In this document: in pieces, positions 34,295 to 42,985 of the stretch
How positions within the stretch are numbered: the first letter of the stretch is position 1
Layout: every line of letters starts with the position of its first letter
Assembly (NCBI GenBank): GCA_905479495.1
Contig: CAJQMR010000010.1
Span: 372,001-436,000 of the forward strand
Source of the DNA: an uncultured Anaerolineae bacterium
Lineage (GTDB): Bacteria > Chloroflexota > Anaerolineae > Promineifilales > Promineifilaceae
Length of the DNA: 64,000 nt
Direction of reading: 5' to 3'
Made by a program: the position numbers and the translations under genes
The notes under the pieces: generated by a model
What the model was told of the DNA's origin: nothing
Databases searched by the model: none
The model's input: the letters and a program-made list of their open reading frames with translations, nothing else

Positions 34295-36670
34295 ATGAAA
34301 CGTTGGCTAACGCTGGCTCTTATCACCATATTGGGCTTTGCCGCTCTCTTCATTATCGACAATTATTATCGAGAGCAAATTCGGCAAAGCAATTTCCGAC
34401 TACTCACTGCTGCATTGGAAATAACCAAAAAAAACTTAGAAAAAGAAATCGGCAGAACTATCCTGACGGTTGAAGACCTGCGAGCATTCATGTTGGCTTC
34501 GCCAATATTTCCGGATGATGAAATCTTCAACCAATATGGCGAGCTTGTATTACCTTATTCTCCTGAGGTACGTGCGCTTCAATACGTAAATACCAATCAT
34601 ATTATCCGATATATCTATCCGCTTGAGGGGAATGAGACAGCCCTCAATCTAGACTTGATGACCCGTCCGGCCGCACCCTTTGTTGAAAAGGCTATTCAAA
34701 CTCGATCAACCACCGTGAACGACCCCACGATTACGGTGCAAGGCTCTTTGTCAATTGTAGTACGCTCACCAATCTTCGATGAAGATCAATATTTAGGGCT
34801 GGCCCAGGGCGTCATCGACATCACAGACCTCCTTGAGAATACCTCGAATACGTTACCCCCACGTTTTGCAATTCTTCTAAAAGATGCAAATGGCCACACA
34901 TTTTGGGGAGATAACACCCTGACAAACAATACACTCAGTTCAACCGTGCATGTGGGCGACAGCAGCTGGGATTTGACGATAGGCTGGGTTCCACCTGAAC
35001 CCCAGCCGGAACCTTATATTTTTGGGTTGATTTGGGGATTAGGTGGCGCGCTATTAATCAGCATCTTGTTTATTACCAATGCGACTTTTCAGCGTATAGA
35101 TTGGCTGTCAACGGCCGTTGAAAAAAAGACCACTGCCCTGGCTAAATCAGAAATGCGCTACCGCACATTAATAGAGGCTGCTGATGACGTGATCTTGCTA
35201 ACAGACTTAGAAGGCAATCTCCTGTTCTGCAACAGCGCCTATTATACAAGCCTGGGCTTCAGGGAAGGGGAAAGCATCGCATTAGCGGGCCTCTCCAGGA
35301 TTCACCCAGATGATCAAGCTATTTACCAAAAGCAGATAAACAAACTGCTAGAAACCGGTACGCAAAGCGTAGAATATCGCATTCGTCACAAAGAGGGCAA
35401 TTGGATTTACCGCTATGCCCGCCTTAATCTTATCCGGGATGAGGCAGAGGCTCCTCAATCTATCCTGATGATCATCCGTGATATTACGGCAACCAAGCAG
35501 CTGGAAGAAGAACGAGCCAGATTAGAGAAACAATTCTACCAGGCCCAAAAAATGGAAGCTGTGGGGCAATTAACGGCTGGTATCGCCCATGACTTTAACA
35601 ACATGCTGGCAGCAATCAGCCTCAACGCCGAATTGATGCAAACGCAGCTCAAACCGGAAGATCCAGCTCAAACGAGAGCAAAGAATATTCTTCAAGTCAC
35701 AGAGCGTTCTGCCGACTTCATCCGCAAGTTACTAATTTTCAGCAGAAAACAAGCAGGCGTCCCAAAAATCGTTCAACTTAACGCAGTTGTAACTGAAATG
35801 AGTGAGTTGTTAGAACGGATTATTGGTGAAAGTATCGAGGTCGAGTTCAGCCTGGCACCTGATCTCTGGTTGATCAAAGTCGATTCCGGCCAGATCGAAC
35901 AGGTGGTGTTTAATCTGGTGGTAAATGCACGAGATGCAATGTCTCAAGGAGGCAAGTTAAGCTTAACAACCGCCAATGTGGTCATTGACGAAAACAACCG
36001 CTTCGCCAGCCATTTGGAAGCTGAGCCCGGCAGCTATGTGCTGTTAACCGTTTACGACACAGGCATTGGGATGAGTCAAGAGGTTCAAGATCGACTTTTT
36101 GAGCCCTTTTTTACGACCAAAAAAGCAGGCAAAGGCAGTGGCCTGGGTCTGGCTATGGTTTATGGGTTTGTTAAACAAAATCAAGGGCACATTTGGGTTC
36201 ATAGCGAAGACGGACGAGGGACCATCTTTAAGGTTTACCTGCCCCGAACCACAGAAGTTGTAAAAGAATCGCCGCCTTCTTTGCCCAAAAAAGAGCTGGT
36301 CCAAGGAAACGAGACAATTCTGGTTGTTGAAGACGAGGTAGCTATCCGCTCCCTGGTTAGCGAGGTTTTAACAAAACAAGGCTACCAGGTCTTGGATGCG
36401 GAAAATAGCCAGCAAGCATTGCAATTTGCCGCCCGGCACGAAGGCCCTATTCATCTATTGCTAACTGATGTTATTATGCCAGGGGAGAGTGGCAAGGTTT
36501 TGGCCGAGCGGTTGACGAGCAAGCATCCAAAGCTCAAGGTTATTTATATGTCGGGATACAGCAGCGAGGTGACTTCACATCACGGCGTTTTAGAACCAGA
36601 TATTATCTTGTTGCAAAAGCCTTTTAGTTTGAACGATATGGTTCGTAAAGTGCAAGAAGTATTAGAATAA
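34295..36670 (+). CDS. CHASE-PAS hybrid histidine kinase with receiver
   Basis: The 791-residue membrane kinase has a signal anchor (~5-24), an extracytoplasmic CHASE domain (~40-225; VRALQYVNTNHIIRYIYP, VRSPIFDEDQYLGLAQGVID), a second transmembrane helix (~240-262) and PAS (~285-400). An NtrB-type HisKA follows (His ~432 in TAGIAHDFNNMLAAISL), then HATPase_c (NLVVNARDAMSQGG; GSGLGLAMVYG) and a C-terminal receiver (Asp ~725 in LLTDVIMPGESG). CHASE domains bind small extracellular ligands. AGAGGAT precedes the ATG. It sits at the centre of the mirror-image cluster. Confidence 0.94.
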   Translation: MKRWLTLALITILGFAALFIIDNYYREQIRQSNFRLLTAALEITKKNLEKEIGRTILTVEDLRAFMLASPIFPDDEIFNQYGELVLPYSPEVRALQYVNTNHIIRYIYPLEGNETALNLDLMTRPAAPFVEKAIQTRSTTVNDPTITVQGSLSIVVRSPIFDEDQYLGLAQGVIDITDLLENTSNTLPPRFAILLKDANGHTFWGDNTLTNNTLSSTVHVGDSSWDLTIGWVPPEPQPEPYIFGLIWGLGGALLISILFITNATFQRIDWLSTAVEKKTTALAKSEMRYRTLIEAADDVILLTDLEGNLLFCNSAYYTSLGFREGESIALAGLSRIHPDDQAIYQKQINKLLETGTQSVEYRIRHKEGNWIYRYARLNLIRDEAEAPQSILMIIRDITATKQLEEERARLEKQFYQAQKMEAVGQLTAGIAHDFNNMLAAISLNAELMQTQLKPEDPAQTRAKNILQVTERSADFIRKLLIFSRKQAGVPKIVQLNAVVTEMSELLERIIGESIEVEFSLAPDLWLIKVDSGQIEQVVFNLVVNARDAMSQGGKLSLTTANVVIDENNRFASHLEAEPGSYVLLTVYDTGIGMSQEVQDRLFEPFFTTKKAGKGSGLGLAMVYGFVKQNQGHIWVHSEDGRGTIFKVYLPRTTEVVKESPPSLPKKELVQGNETILVVEDEVAIRSLVSEVLTKQGYQVLDAENSQQALQFAARHEGPIHLLLTDVIMPGESGKVLAERLTSKHPKLKVIYMSGYSSEVTSHHGVLEPDIILLQKPFSLNDMVRKVQEVLE

Positions 36671-36682
36671 GCTGGTCTGCGT

Positions 36683-37771
36683 TTAAAGCTCAACAGTAAA
36701 AATGGACCCACGTGGCTCATTGGCAGCAACAGAAATACGGCCGTTATGCGCTTCCACAACCATCTTGCAAAAGGCTAACCCCAGGCCAACTTGTTTCACA
36801 TCACGTCGTCCTGTCGCCACAATCTTAAACTTGTCAAAAATTGTTTCGTAATGCTCCACTGCAATCCCTGGGCCCTCATCCATCACCTGTAAGTTGAGGT
36901 GCGGAACACTACCGTTTTGGCTGGAGCCACCGTCAGCGTAGCGCACTTTTAGGGTGATATTTCCCCCCGTAGGCGAAAATTTAACCGCATTCGAGACAAG
37001 ATTGTCTAACACTCGCCGCCATAGATTGGCATCCAGCGACATTTTATTGCTTTCGTCCGGCAAATCCAGATGAAAGCTGATATCCTTCAGGCTAGCCATC
37101 GGCTCATAACTATTTTTAACGGCCACCGCTAATTCATTAATGTCCACGGGGGATTGGCTGAGCATTAAACGGCCGTGTTCCATTTTGGCCATCATCAGCA
37201 TATCAGTTAAAAAAGAACTCAGCCGGTTCGCCTCACTGCGAATTGTGTCCAACGTCTGCACATGGCCATCTAACTCAGCCTCCAGCAAATCACAATAAAT
37301 CAGGATAGTGGACAGTGGACTGCGAATGTCATGCACAATCATGTTGGCCAAATCCTGGCGCATTTGCAGCGCGGCTTGCAGCTCATCATGCCGCTGCTTA
37401 ATCCGCAACATAGAGCGGACTCTAGCCCGCAGCTCCAATCCATTGATAGGTTTGTGCAAAAAGTCGTCGGCACCCGCTTCCAGGCCGCGCGCTAAATCTT
37501 GCTTACTGTCCAGGGCTGTTACCAAAATGATGGGCACATGGTTCCACTTGGGGTTCCGCTTGATACGCTGGCACAGTTCAAACCCATCCATGTTGGGCAT
37601 CATCACATCAGACAAAATAACATCAGGTATTTCATCATCTAGCTGTGCCAATGCTTCATGGGCATCTTCAGCAAAGAATAATTCATACGACTCTTTCAAC
37701 AGCAGCATTTCTATCGTCTGCCGCGCGTACGACTCATCATCAACAATTAATATCTGAGGTTTCTTATTCAT
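36683..37771 (-). CDS. Receiver-histidine kinase (REC-HisKA-HATPase), paralogue of the 33119 gene
   Basis: The 362-residue protein has a receiver (~1-125; Asp ~55 in VILSDVMMPNMDG; FLHKPINGLELRARVRSML), HisKA (His ~147 in ANMIVHDIRSPLSTIL) and HATPase_c (NLVSNAVKFSPTGG, DEGPGIAVEHY, VGLGLAFCKMVV). It is readily alignable with the product of 33119-34225 through its full length, including the AHNGRI strand encoded by ACGGCCGT in both. It starts 2 nt after the upstream hybrid kinase gene ends and ends 12 nt from the stop of the convergent CHASE kinase gene. Confidence 0.93.
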   Translation of the reverse strand: MNKKPQILIVDDESYARQTIEMLLLKESYELFFAEDAHEALAQLDDEIPDVILSDVMMPNMDGFELCQRIKRNPKWNHVPIILVTALDSKQDLARGLEAGADDFLHKPINGLELRARVRSMLRIKQRHDELQAALQMRQDLANMIVHDIRSPLSTILIYCDLLEAELDGHVQTLDTIRSEANRLSSFLTDMLMMAKMEHGRLMLSQSPVDINELAVAVKNSYEPMASLKDISFHLDLPDESNKMSLDANLWRRVLDNLVSNAVKFSPTGGNITLKVRYADGGSSQNGSVPHLNLQVMDEGPGIAVEHYETIFDKFKIVATGRRDVKQVGLGLAFCKMVVEAHNGRISVAANEPRGSIFTVEL

Positions 37772-37773
37772 AG

Positions 37774-40700
37774 TTATACAGTAGCTGCATTTTTCTGTTC
37801 AGACAAGGCCAACTGGGTTTGTATGGTATCCACCAGGCGACGCAGGCTGATAGGCTTGCTTAAATAGGCATCGGCACCCGCTTCCAGGCAGGCTTCTCGG
37901 TCACCCGGCATGGCAAGTGCAGTCACAGCGATGATAGGAATTTGGGAAACGGCCGTATCCTCATCTTCACGAATCTTGCGAATAGCCTCTAAACCACTCA
38001 TCTGGGGCATTTGAATATCCATCAAAATTAGATCCGGCTTATTTGCCTGCGTCTGGGCGACTGCCTCTAAACCATTACGGGCTAAAATTAAATCAAATCC
38101 TTTGGTAATAAGATAGCTGGAAAAAAGATTAATATTGGCTTCATGGTCTTCTGCCAACAAAATGAGGGGCTGGGCAACGGCCGTATCTTGCCGTGAAAAT
38201 CCGTTCCGCTTCAAAGAGATTGCCTGCAACGCCATGTAAATCTGCGCACGCGTAAACGGTTTGGCCAGATAATAATCCGCCCCGGCAGACAAAACCTGTG
38301 ACGGATCATCTAAAACCGAAACAACGAGAACCGGAATCTGCGCCGTTTTCTCATCGTCTCGAATCTTCGTCAATACATCCAGCCCAGAGCCATCCGGCAA
38401 AAAAATGTCCAAGACAAGCAAGTCCGGCGGCTCGGCCTGAAGCGCAGCCAATGCTGCCTGTACGGCCGTAAATGAACGGATAGTCGCCCCACTTTCCTTA
38501 AAATACCGTTTGAGCTGCGCCTGTGTAGAGGCAGAATCTTCTACAATCATCACATTGTGCCAGGGAGATAGCAGCAGTGGGTTTTCAACCAATTCTGCTT
38601 CCAAAAGCTGATTGACACTGACATCAGCGGGATGCCAGGGGAATGAAACTGTAAAACGACTCCCCTGCCCAACCTTGCTATCAACCGCCACACTGCCACC
38701 ATGCAGTTCCATCATCCGCAACACCAGGGAAAGCCCCAGGCCGGTGCCCGCAAATTCACGGGAAAGACGGCTGTCTAGCTGGACAAACGGCCGAAACAGC
38801 TGTTGTAAATGCCCATCAGCAATCCCAATACCTGTATCCCAAACGGTAATTAACACGGCACGGGCTTCTTCATCGCCAACAACTTCCAGGCCAATCTCTC
38901 CGCCATCTGGCGTAAACTTAACAGCATTGCTCAGCAGATTAACCAGCACCTGCTTCACGCGCCGCTCATCGGCCACAAACGTTGTTACCTGGCTATCATA
39001 AGAGGAATTTATGCGCAGCCGTTTTTTATGGGCATTTTGCTTCACCATGCGCAAGCTGGCCTGGCAAACAGCTTCCACAGACATGGGAGCCAGTTCCAGC
39101 TCCAGTTTGCCAGCTTCTACCTTCGATAAATCCAAAATATCATTGATAAGGTCCAGCAAATGACGGCCGCTTTCCTCAATGCTGCGCAGCGAGCCAATTT
39201 GCTTTTCGTTCATCTCGCCAAACACACCCTCTTGCAGGGCTTCAGAGATGCCCAGCACGGCATTGAGCGGTGTGCGTAGTTCATGGCTCACGCTGGCCAG
39301 AAATTCGTCCTTCATGCGAGCCGCCCGGGCCAGTTCAGCATTGGCAGTCCGTAAATCGGCCGTACGATCTTCCACACGTCGAGCCAGCTGCGCCCGCTCA
39401 CCTTCAAGGGCTGCTTCCGCCCGTTTACGCTCTGCAATTTCCTGCTGGGATTGGGCAAAAAGCTGGGCATTTTCAATGGCTGTCGCTGCAGGAACAGCCA
39501 GGCGCGTCAGCAAACGCAAATCTTCCTCATCAAACGTCCCATTTTCTTTATTGATAGCTTCAATCGCGCCAATGGGCTGCCCTTTAACCAACAGCGGCAC
39601 ACACAAAATAGAACGTGCCTGAAAGCCACTTTCAGCATCAAAATCACCGAAATGACGTGAATCGGTGCCCGTGTCTGGCACCAGCAAGGCCTCACCAGAT
39701 TGGGCCACCCAGCCTAAAATACCTTGCCCCAGTGCCAGTCGCTTACCCTGTACAAATTCCGAGGCCTCACCGGAAGCGGCAGCAAACCATAAATCGTTGG
39801 CCTCGTTATCATGCAGCACAACTGAAGCGGCATCCACTTCTAACAGCTGGGTGGTATTTTCCGTAATGATGGTGAGTGTTTCGGTGAGATCGAGTGTGGA
39901 GGTAATCGCCTGGCTAATGCGACTGAGCGTGGTTAGCTCAGCCACGCGCTGCTGCAACTGCTTGTACAGATCCGCATTTTCAAAAGCAATCGCTGCCTGA
40001 ATAGCAAAATCTTTAAGTCGGGCGGCACTTTCGGGTTGGTAGAAACCTGGTTCACTATAATTCAGGGCCAAAAAGGCAACCACCTCACCTTCCACAATGA
40101 TGGGTGCACCAGCCCAGGAACGCACATGGGGTGAAAGTTCGGCATCGACCCAAAGTTCTCCGGCTTCAAAGGTATCGGGAATGATGAGTGGTTCGGCCGT
40201 TTCTACCATACGTAGCAAACTAGGCCGGGATTCGATATGGAAATGGCGCGGTTGGCGTAGCTCTTTGCTCAGATCATAGCCACGGGTGACAACAATTTCA
40301 ATATCAGCATTGTGAACCAGCATGATGTTTGCTGTGTCATAACGCAGCACAGGCCCAATCTGATCAAGAAAGTTATTCAACAAAAGATCGAAGTCGAGCG
40401 TGGAGTTGAGAGCTAACCCAACCTGACGCAACGCTTCAGCCAAGTTTCGCTGTTCCTGTTCGGCGGCTTCGGCACGCTTCCGCTCTACAATTTCCCGCTG
40501 CAAGGCTTCGTTGGCGCTGCGCTGGTTGGCGGCTACCTGCTCCACCTCTTTGAAAGTGGTATACATGCTGGCAAGCAAGCCAATGAGAACGCACAGGTAG
40601 CCGACTTGTTTGAGGAATACGGCCGTATCAAACAAAGCATCAAACGGCATTTGCGCAAAAAACACAAAAAGGCCCTGGCTCAACACGTTCACGATTAGGG

Positions 40701-41328
40701 CAAGTATCAGCCAATGCTCAAACGTATCCTGCTGCCACTCCCCCTTATTCAAATAACCAATGAGGGCAAGTAGAAAAAACACCGTGTTTAGAATCGCCAT
40801 GACGCGACCCGGCAAATACATTGCAGAATCAATCGGCGGTTGCGGGATGATGGTAAAGGCTAACAAACTGACCGCGGCCACCAGCCCCACGATCAGGTAA
40901 TATTGTCGCGTCTTTCCCTCAAAACTCTTTTTTCTTTGCCAAATAAACCAGCTACCTGCCATCAATAAGGACAAGAACGTGGGGGAAGGATTCCACTGCC
41001 AGATATCCAGCGCGGACAGGTTTGTAGACAATAAATCGAAGCGTACTGCCGTAGTCACCGCATGATAGGCATCTAACAATCCGGCTCCAATAAACCCAGT
41101 GCCGATAAAGAAATAAACGCTGTTTTGCTTGGTGTAAAAGCGTACCAAAGCCAATGCCCCAACAAATAGAGCCAAACTCGCGGCCATAAATTCCAGCAAC
41201 ATGTGCAAATTTGCCGAACCAACCCAGTTTGATTGGCCAATGAACAGGCGGGCAAGCACCAGGAGTAAAACAACACCCGTATACGCAGAAATTCTCTTTT
41301 TTGTTGATGGTGACAGGCTGGATATCAT
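37774..41328 (-). CDS. MASE3-like membrane hybrid kinase: 7TM-GAF-GAF-HisKA-HATPase-REC-REC
   Basis: The roughly 1184-residue protein starts with seven or eight transmembrane helices resembling a MASE3-type sensor (~10-245), then a coiled coil and two GAF domains (~300-460 and ~480-640). HisKA (His ~682 in LASVSHELRTPLNAVLGIS) and HATPase_c (LLSNAVKFTPDGG; DTGIGIADG; GTGLGLSLV) follow, with two receivers, one around LLVLDIFLPDGSGLDV and one around LILMDIQMPQMSG. Its kinase core matches that of the gene at 29719. The ATG at 41328 is used; TTG at 41355 is an alternative and neither has a well-spaced Shine-Dalgarno. Confidence 0.93.
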   Translation of the reverse strand: MISSLSPSTKKRISAYTGVVLLLVLARLFIGQSNWVGSANLHMLLEFMAASLALFVGALALVRFYTKQNSVYFFIGTGFIGAGLLDAYHAVTTAVRFDLLSTNLSALDIWQWNPSPTFLSLLMAGSWFIWQRKKSFEGKTRQYYLIVGLVAAVSLLAFTIIPQPPIDSAMYLPGRVMAILNTVFFLLALIGYLNKGEWQQDTFEHWLILALIVNVLSQGLFVFFAQMPFDALFDTAVFLKQVGYLCVLIGLLASMYTTFKEVEQVAANQRSANEALQREIVERKRAEAAEQEQRNLAEALRQVGLALNSTLDFDLLLNNFLDQIGPVLRYDTANIMLVHNADIEIVVTRGYDLSKELRQPRHFHIESRPSLLRMVETAEPLIIPDTFEAGELWVDAELSPHVRSWAGAPIIVEGEVVAFLALNYSEPGFYQPESAARLKDFAIQAAIAFENADLYKQLQQRVAELTTLSRISQAITSTLDLTETLTIITENTTQLLEVDAASVVLHDNEANDLWFAAASGEASEFVQGKRLALGQGILGWVAQSGEALLVPDTGTDSRHFGDFDAESGFQARSILCVPLLVKGQPIGAIEAINKENGTFDEEDLRLLTRLAVPAATAIENAQLFAQSQQEIAERKRAEAALEGERAQLARRVEDRTADLRTANAELARAARMKDEFLASVSHELRTPLNAVLGISEALQEGVFGEMNEKQIGSLRSIEESGRHLLDLINDILDLSKVEAGKLELELAPMSVEAVCQASLRMVKQNAHKKRLRINSSYDSQVTTFVADERRVKQVLVNLLSNAVKFTPDGGEIGLEVVGDEEARAVLITVWDTGIGIADGHLQQLFRPFVQLDSRLSREFAGTGLGLSLVLRMMELHGGSVAVDSKVGQGSRFTVSFPWHPADVSVNQLLEAELVENPLLLSPWHNVMIVEDSASTQAQLKRYFKESGATIRSFTAVQAALAALQAEPPDLLVLDIFLPDGSGLDVLTKIRDDEKTAQIPVLVVSVLDDPSQVLSAGADYYLAKPFTRAQIYMALQAISLKRNGFSRQDTAVAQPLILLAEDHEANINLFSSYLITKGFDLILARNGLEAVAQTQANKPDLILMDIQMPQMSGLEAIRKIREDEDTAVSQIPIIAVTALAMPGDREACLEAGADAYLSKPISLRRLVDTIQTQLALSEQKNAATV

Positions 41329-41572
41329 CTTCCTATTCTCTGGCAAGAAATCCAACTACAAGGACAACTCATACACATCCGGCAGCAAAATCATAACAAT
41401 AATAGCACTAAAGCAACCAGATAGTACCAGTGTACCCAAATTCCCTGCTTCTCCCTATGGTACTATTGGACTGGTAACCCAACATAAAGTTACAAGCAAT
41501 TATTCCCCTACAATACAACAACGCCAACGCAAATAAACTCGCCATATTTCTGGAACTGGCTAAGATTAGGGC

Positions 41573-42925
41573 ATGATGCAGAAAAGATGGCCATTGTTGC
41601 TTATTTTAGCATGTTATTTACTGGTTGGGGCATTGTACGCTGCCCAGGTGCCTGATTGGCAAGCGCCTGACGAGCCAGCGCACTACAATTACATTCGCCA
41701 ACTGGCAAACGGCCGTTTCCCCATCATGGCTGAAGGGGACTACGATCAGGCATACCTGGATGAAATTAGGACTGCTCGCTTTGCCCCAGAATATTCCGTA
41801 GCAGACATTGAATATGAAGATTGGCAGCCGCCACTTTATTATCTGCTGCTGACCCCGATTTTCATCCTTTTTGAAGGGGCACTGTTCCCCCTAAGACTGG
41901 TCTCGCTGCTGCTGGGTGCAGGCGTGATTTGGCTGGCCTACCGCACAGCGCGGCTGCTTTTTCCCGAAGCGGAATGGGTGGCCTGGTCAACGGCCGTCTT
42001 CATCGCCTTTATCCCCCAACATGTGGCCATGCTCGCCTCCGTCAACAACGACAGTCTTTCTGAGCTGCTCATCGCCCTGCTGCTCTATTTGACGCTGCGC
42101 TGGGTCACCCGCAACGGTATTCGCAAGCTAGGAGACGATCGCCGCTGGCTGATTGGACTGGGTTTTATTCTTGGCTTGGGTTTTCTGACCAAAGCCACCG
42201 TTTATTTGATGGCTCCGGTACTGGCCGTGGTGCTGCTGTGGCAATACTGGCGCACCTGGCAGCGGCTGTTTCAAGCGACGGTGCTCTTATTTGCCCCAGC
42301 CTTTGTACTGGGAGCCATCTGGTGGGTACGCAATGTAGTCGTTTATGGGGGCCTGGACATCTTAGGCAAGGCAGCACACGATGCCGTGGTGGTAGGACAG
42401 CCGCGCACGGTTGAATGGATCAGTAAATATGGCCTTGATGGCACCGTGCAGCGCTTTTTCCAGACAACGTTTAACAGTTTTTGGGGGCAGTTTGGCTGGA
42501 TGGCTGTGCCCATGCGCCTACCTGAAGCGCCTGAAGCGATTTACTGGCTGCTTTTGGCATTATGCGTAACGGCAGTTCTTGGCCTACTCCTCTACCGCTT
42601 TACCACCACCCAGTTGCCGGTACAGTTCCGCTCCCGTCTGCCCGTGCTTATTTTGTGGCTGGTGTTTCTGCTCACCCTGGCCATACACGTAGGCTATAAC
42701 TTTACGTTTGTGCAACACCAGGGACGCTACCTCTTTCCCGCGCTTATCCCCATTTCGCTGGGGTTTTCGCTGGGGTTGGGCACCTGGCTGTTGTTGGTGG
42801 AACGGCCGTTTCATCGCGAACGGCCGTTGCTGGTGAACCTTTTTCCCTTGGGCCTGGGTGCTGCATTGGTCCTACTAGACATCTTCGCCCTATTCCGCTT
42901 CATCCTACCCAGCTTGAAACTGTAA
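41573..42925 (+). CDS. Polytopic membrane glycosyltransferase of GT-C type (DUF2142/PMT-like)
   Basis: The 450-residue protein has about ten hydrophobic helices. After helix 1 the outward loop carries PDEPAHYNYIRQLANG (~30-45), the acidic DE motif expected of GT-C lipid-linked sugar transferases, and EDWQPPLYYLLL (~83-94), the second conserved loop. Such proteins transfer a sugar from a polyprenyl carrier on the outer face of the membrane. The acceptor is unknown. TAAGAT lies 6 nt before the ATG, a possible leaderless start but without a good -35. The gene ends inside a 13-bp hairpin. Confidence 0.78.
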   Translation: MMQKRWPLLLILACYLLVGALYAAQVPDWQAPDEPAHYNYIRQLANGRFPIMAEGDYDQAYLDEIRTARFAPEYSVADIEYEDWQPPLYYLLLTPIFILFEGALFPLRLVSLLLGAGVIWLAYRTARLLFPEAEWVAWSTAVFIAFIPQHVAMLASVNNDSLSELLIALLLYLTLRWVTRNGIRKLGDDRRWLIGLGFILGLGFLTKATVYLMAPVLAVVLLWQYWRTWQRLFQATVLLFAPAFVLGAIWWVRNVVVYGGLDILGKAAHDAVVVGQPRTVEWISKYGLDGTVQRFFQTTFNSFWGQFGWMAVPMRLPEAPEAIYWLLLALCVTAVLGLLLYRFTTTQLPVQFRSRLPVLILWLVFLLTLAIHVGYNFTFVQHQGRYLFPALIPISLGFSLGLGTWLLLVERPFHRERPLLVNLFPLGLGAALVLLDIFALFRFILPSLKL

Positions 42926-42955
42926 TCAGTAAACCGATAACCGTTTACTGATTAC
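42922..42955. terminator. Perfect 13-bp hairpin at the stop codon between convergent genes
   Basis: GTAATCAGTAAAC (42922-42934) and GTTTACTGATTAC (42943-42955) are perfectly complementary with an 8-nt loop. The stem contains the TAA stop codon of the glycosyltransferase gene. There is no T-run, but its place between convergent genes suggests two-way termination. Related words (GATTACCGATTATC) follow to 42984. Confidence 0.6.
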
Positions 42956-42985
42956 GGCCTACCGAACAGTGATTACCGATTATCT

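Noticed and set aside
29719-41328. Signalling cluster as a phage-defence or CBASS-like island
   Set aside because: All proteins carry standard two-component domains and the ACGGCCGT motif at normal density, so there is no sign of transfer or of a toxic effector.
42922-42984. Possible CRISPR-like or tandem repeat array
   Set aside because: There are only two mirrored arms and degenerate words with no regular spacers; it is a hairpin between convergent genes.
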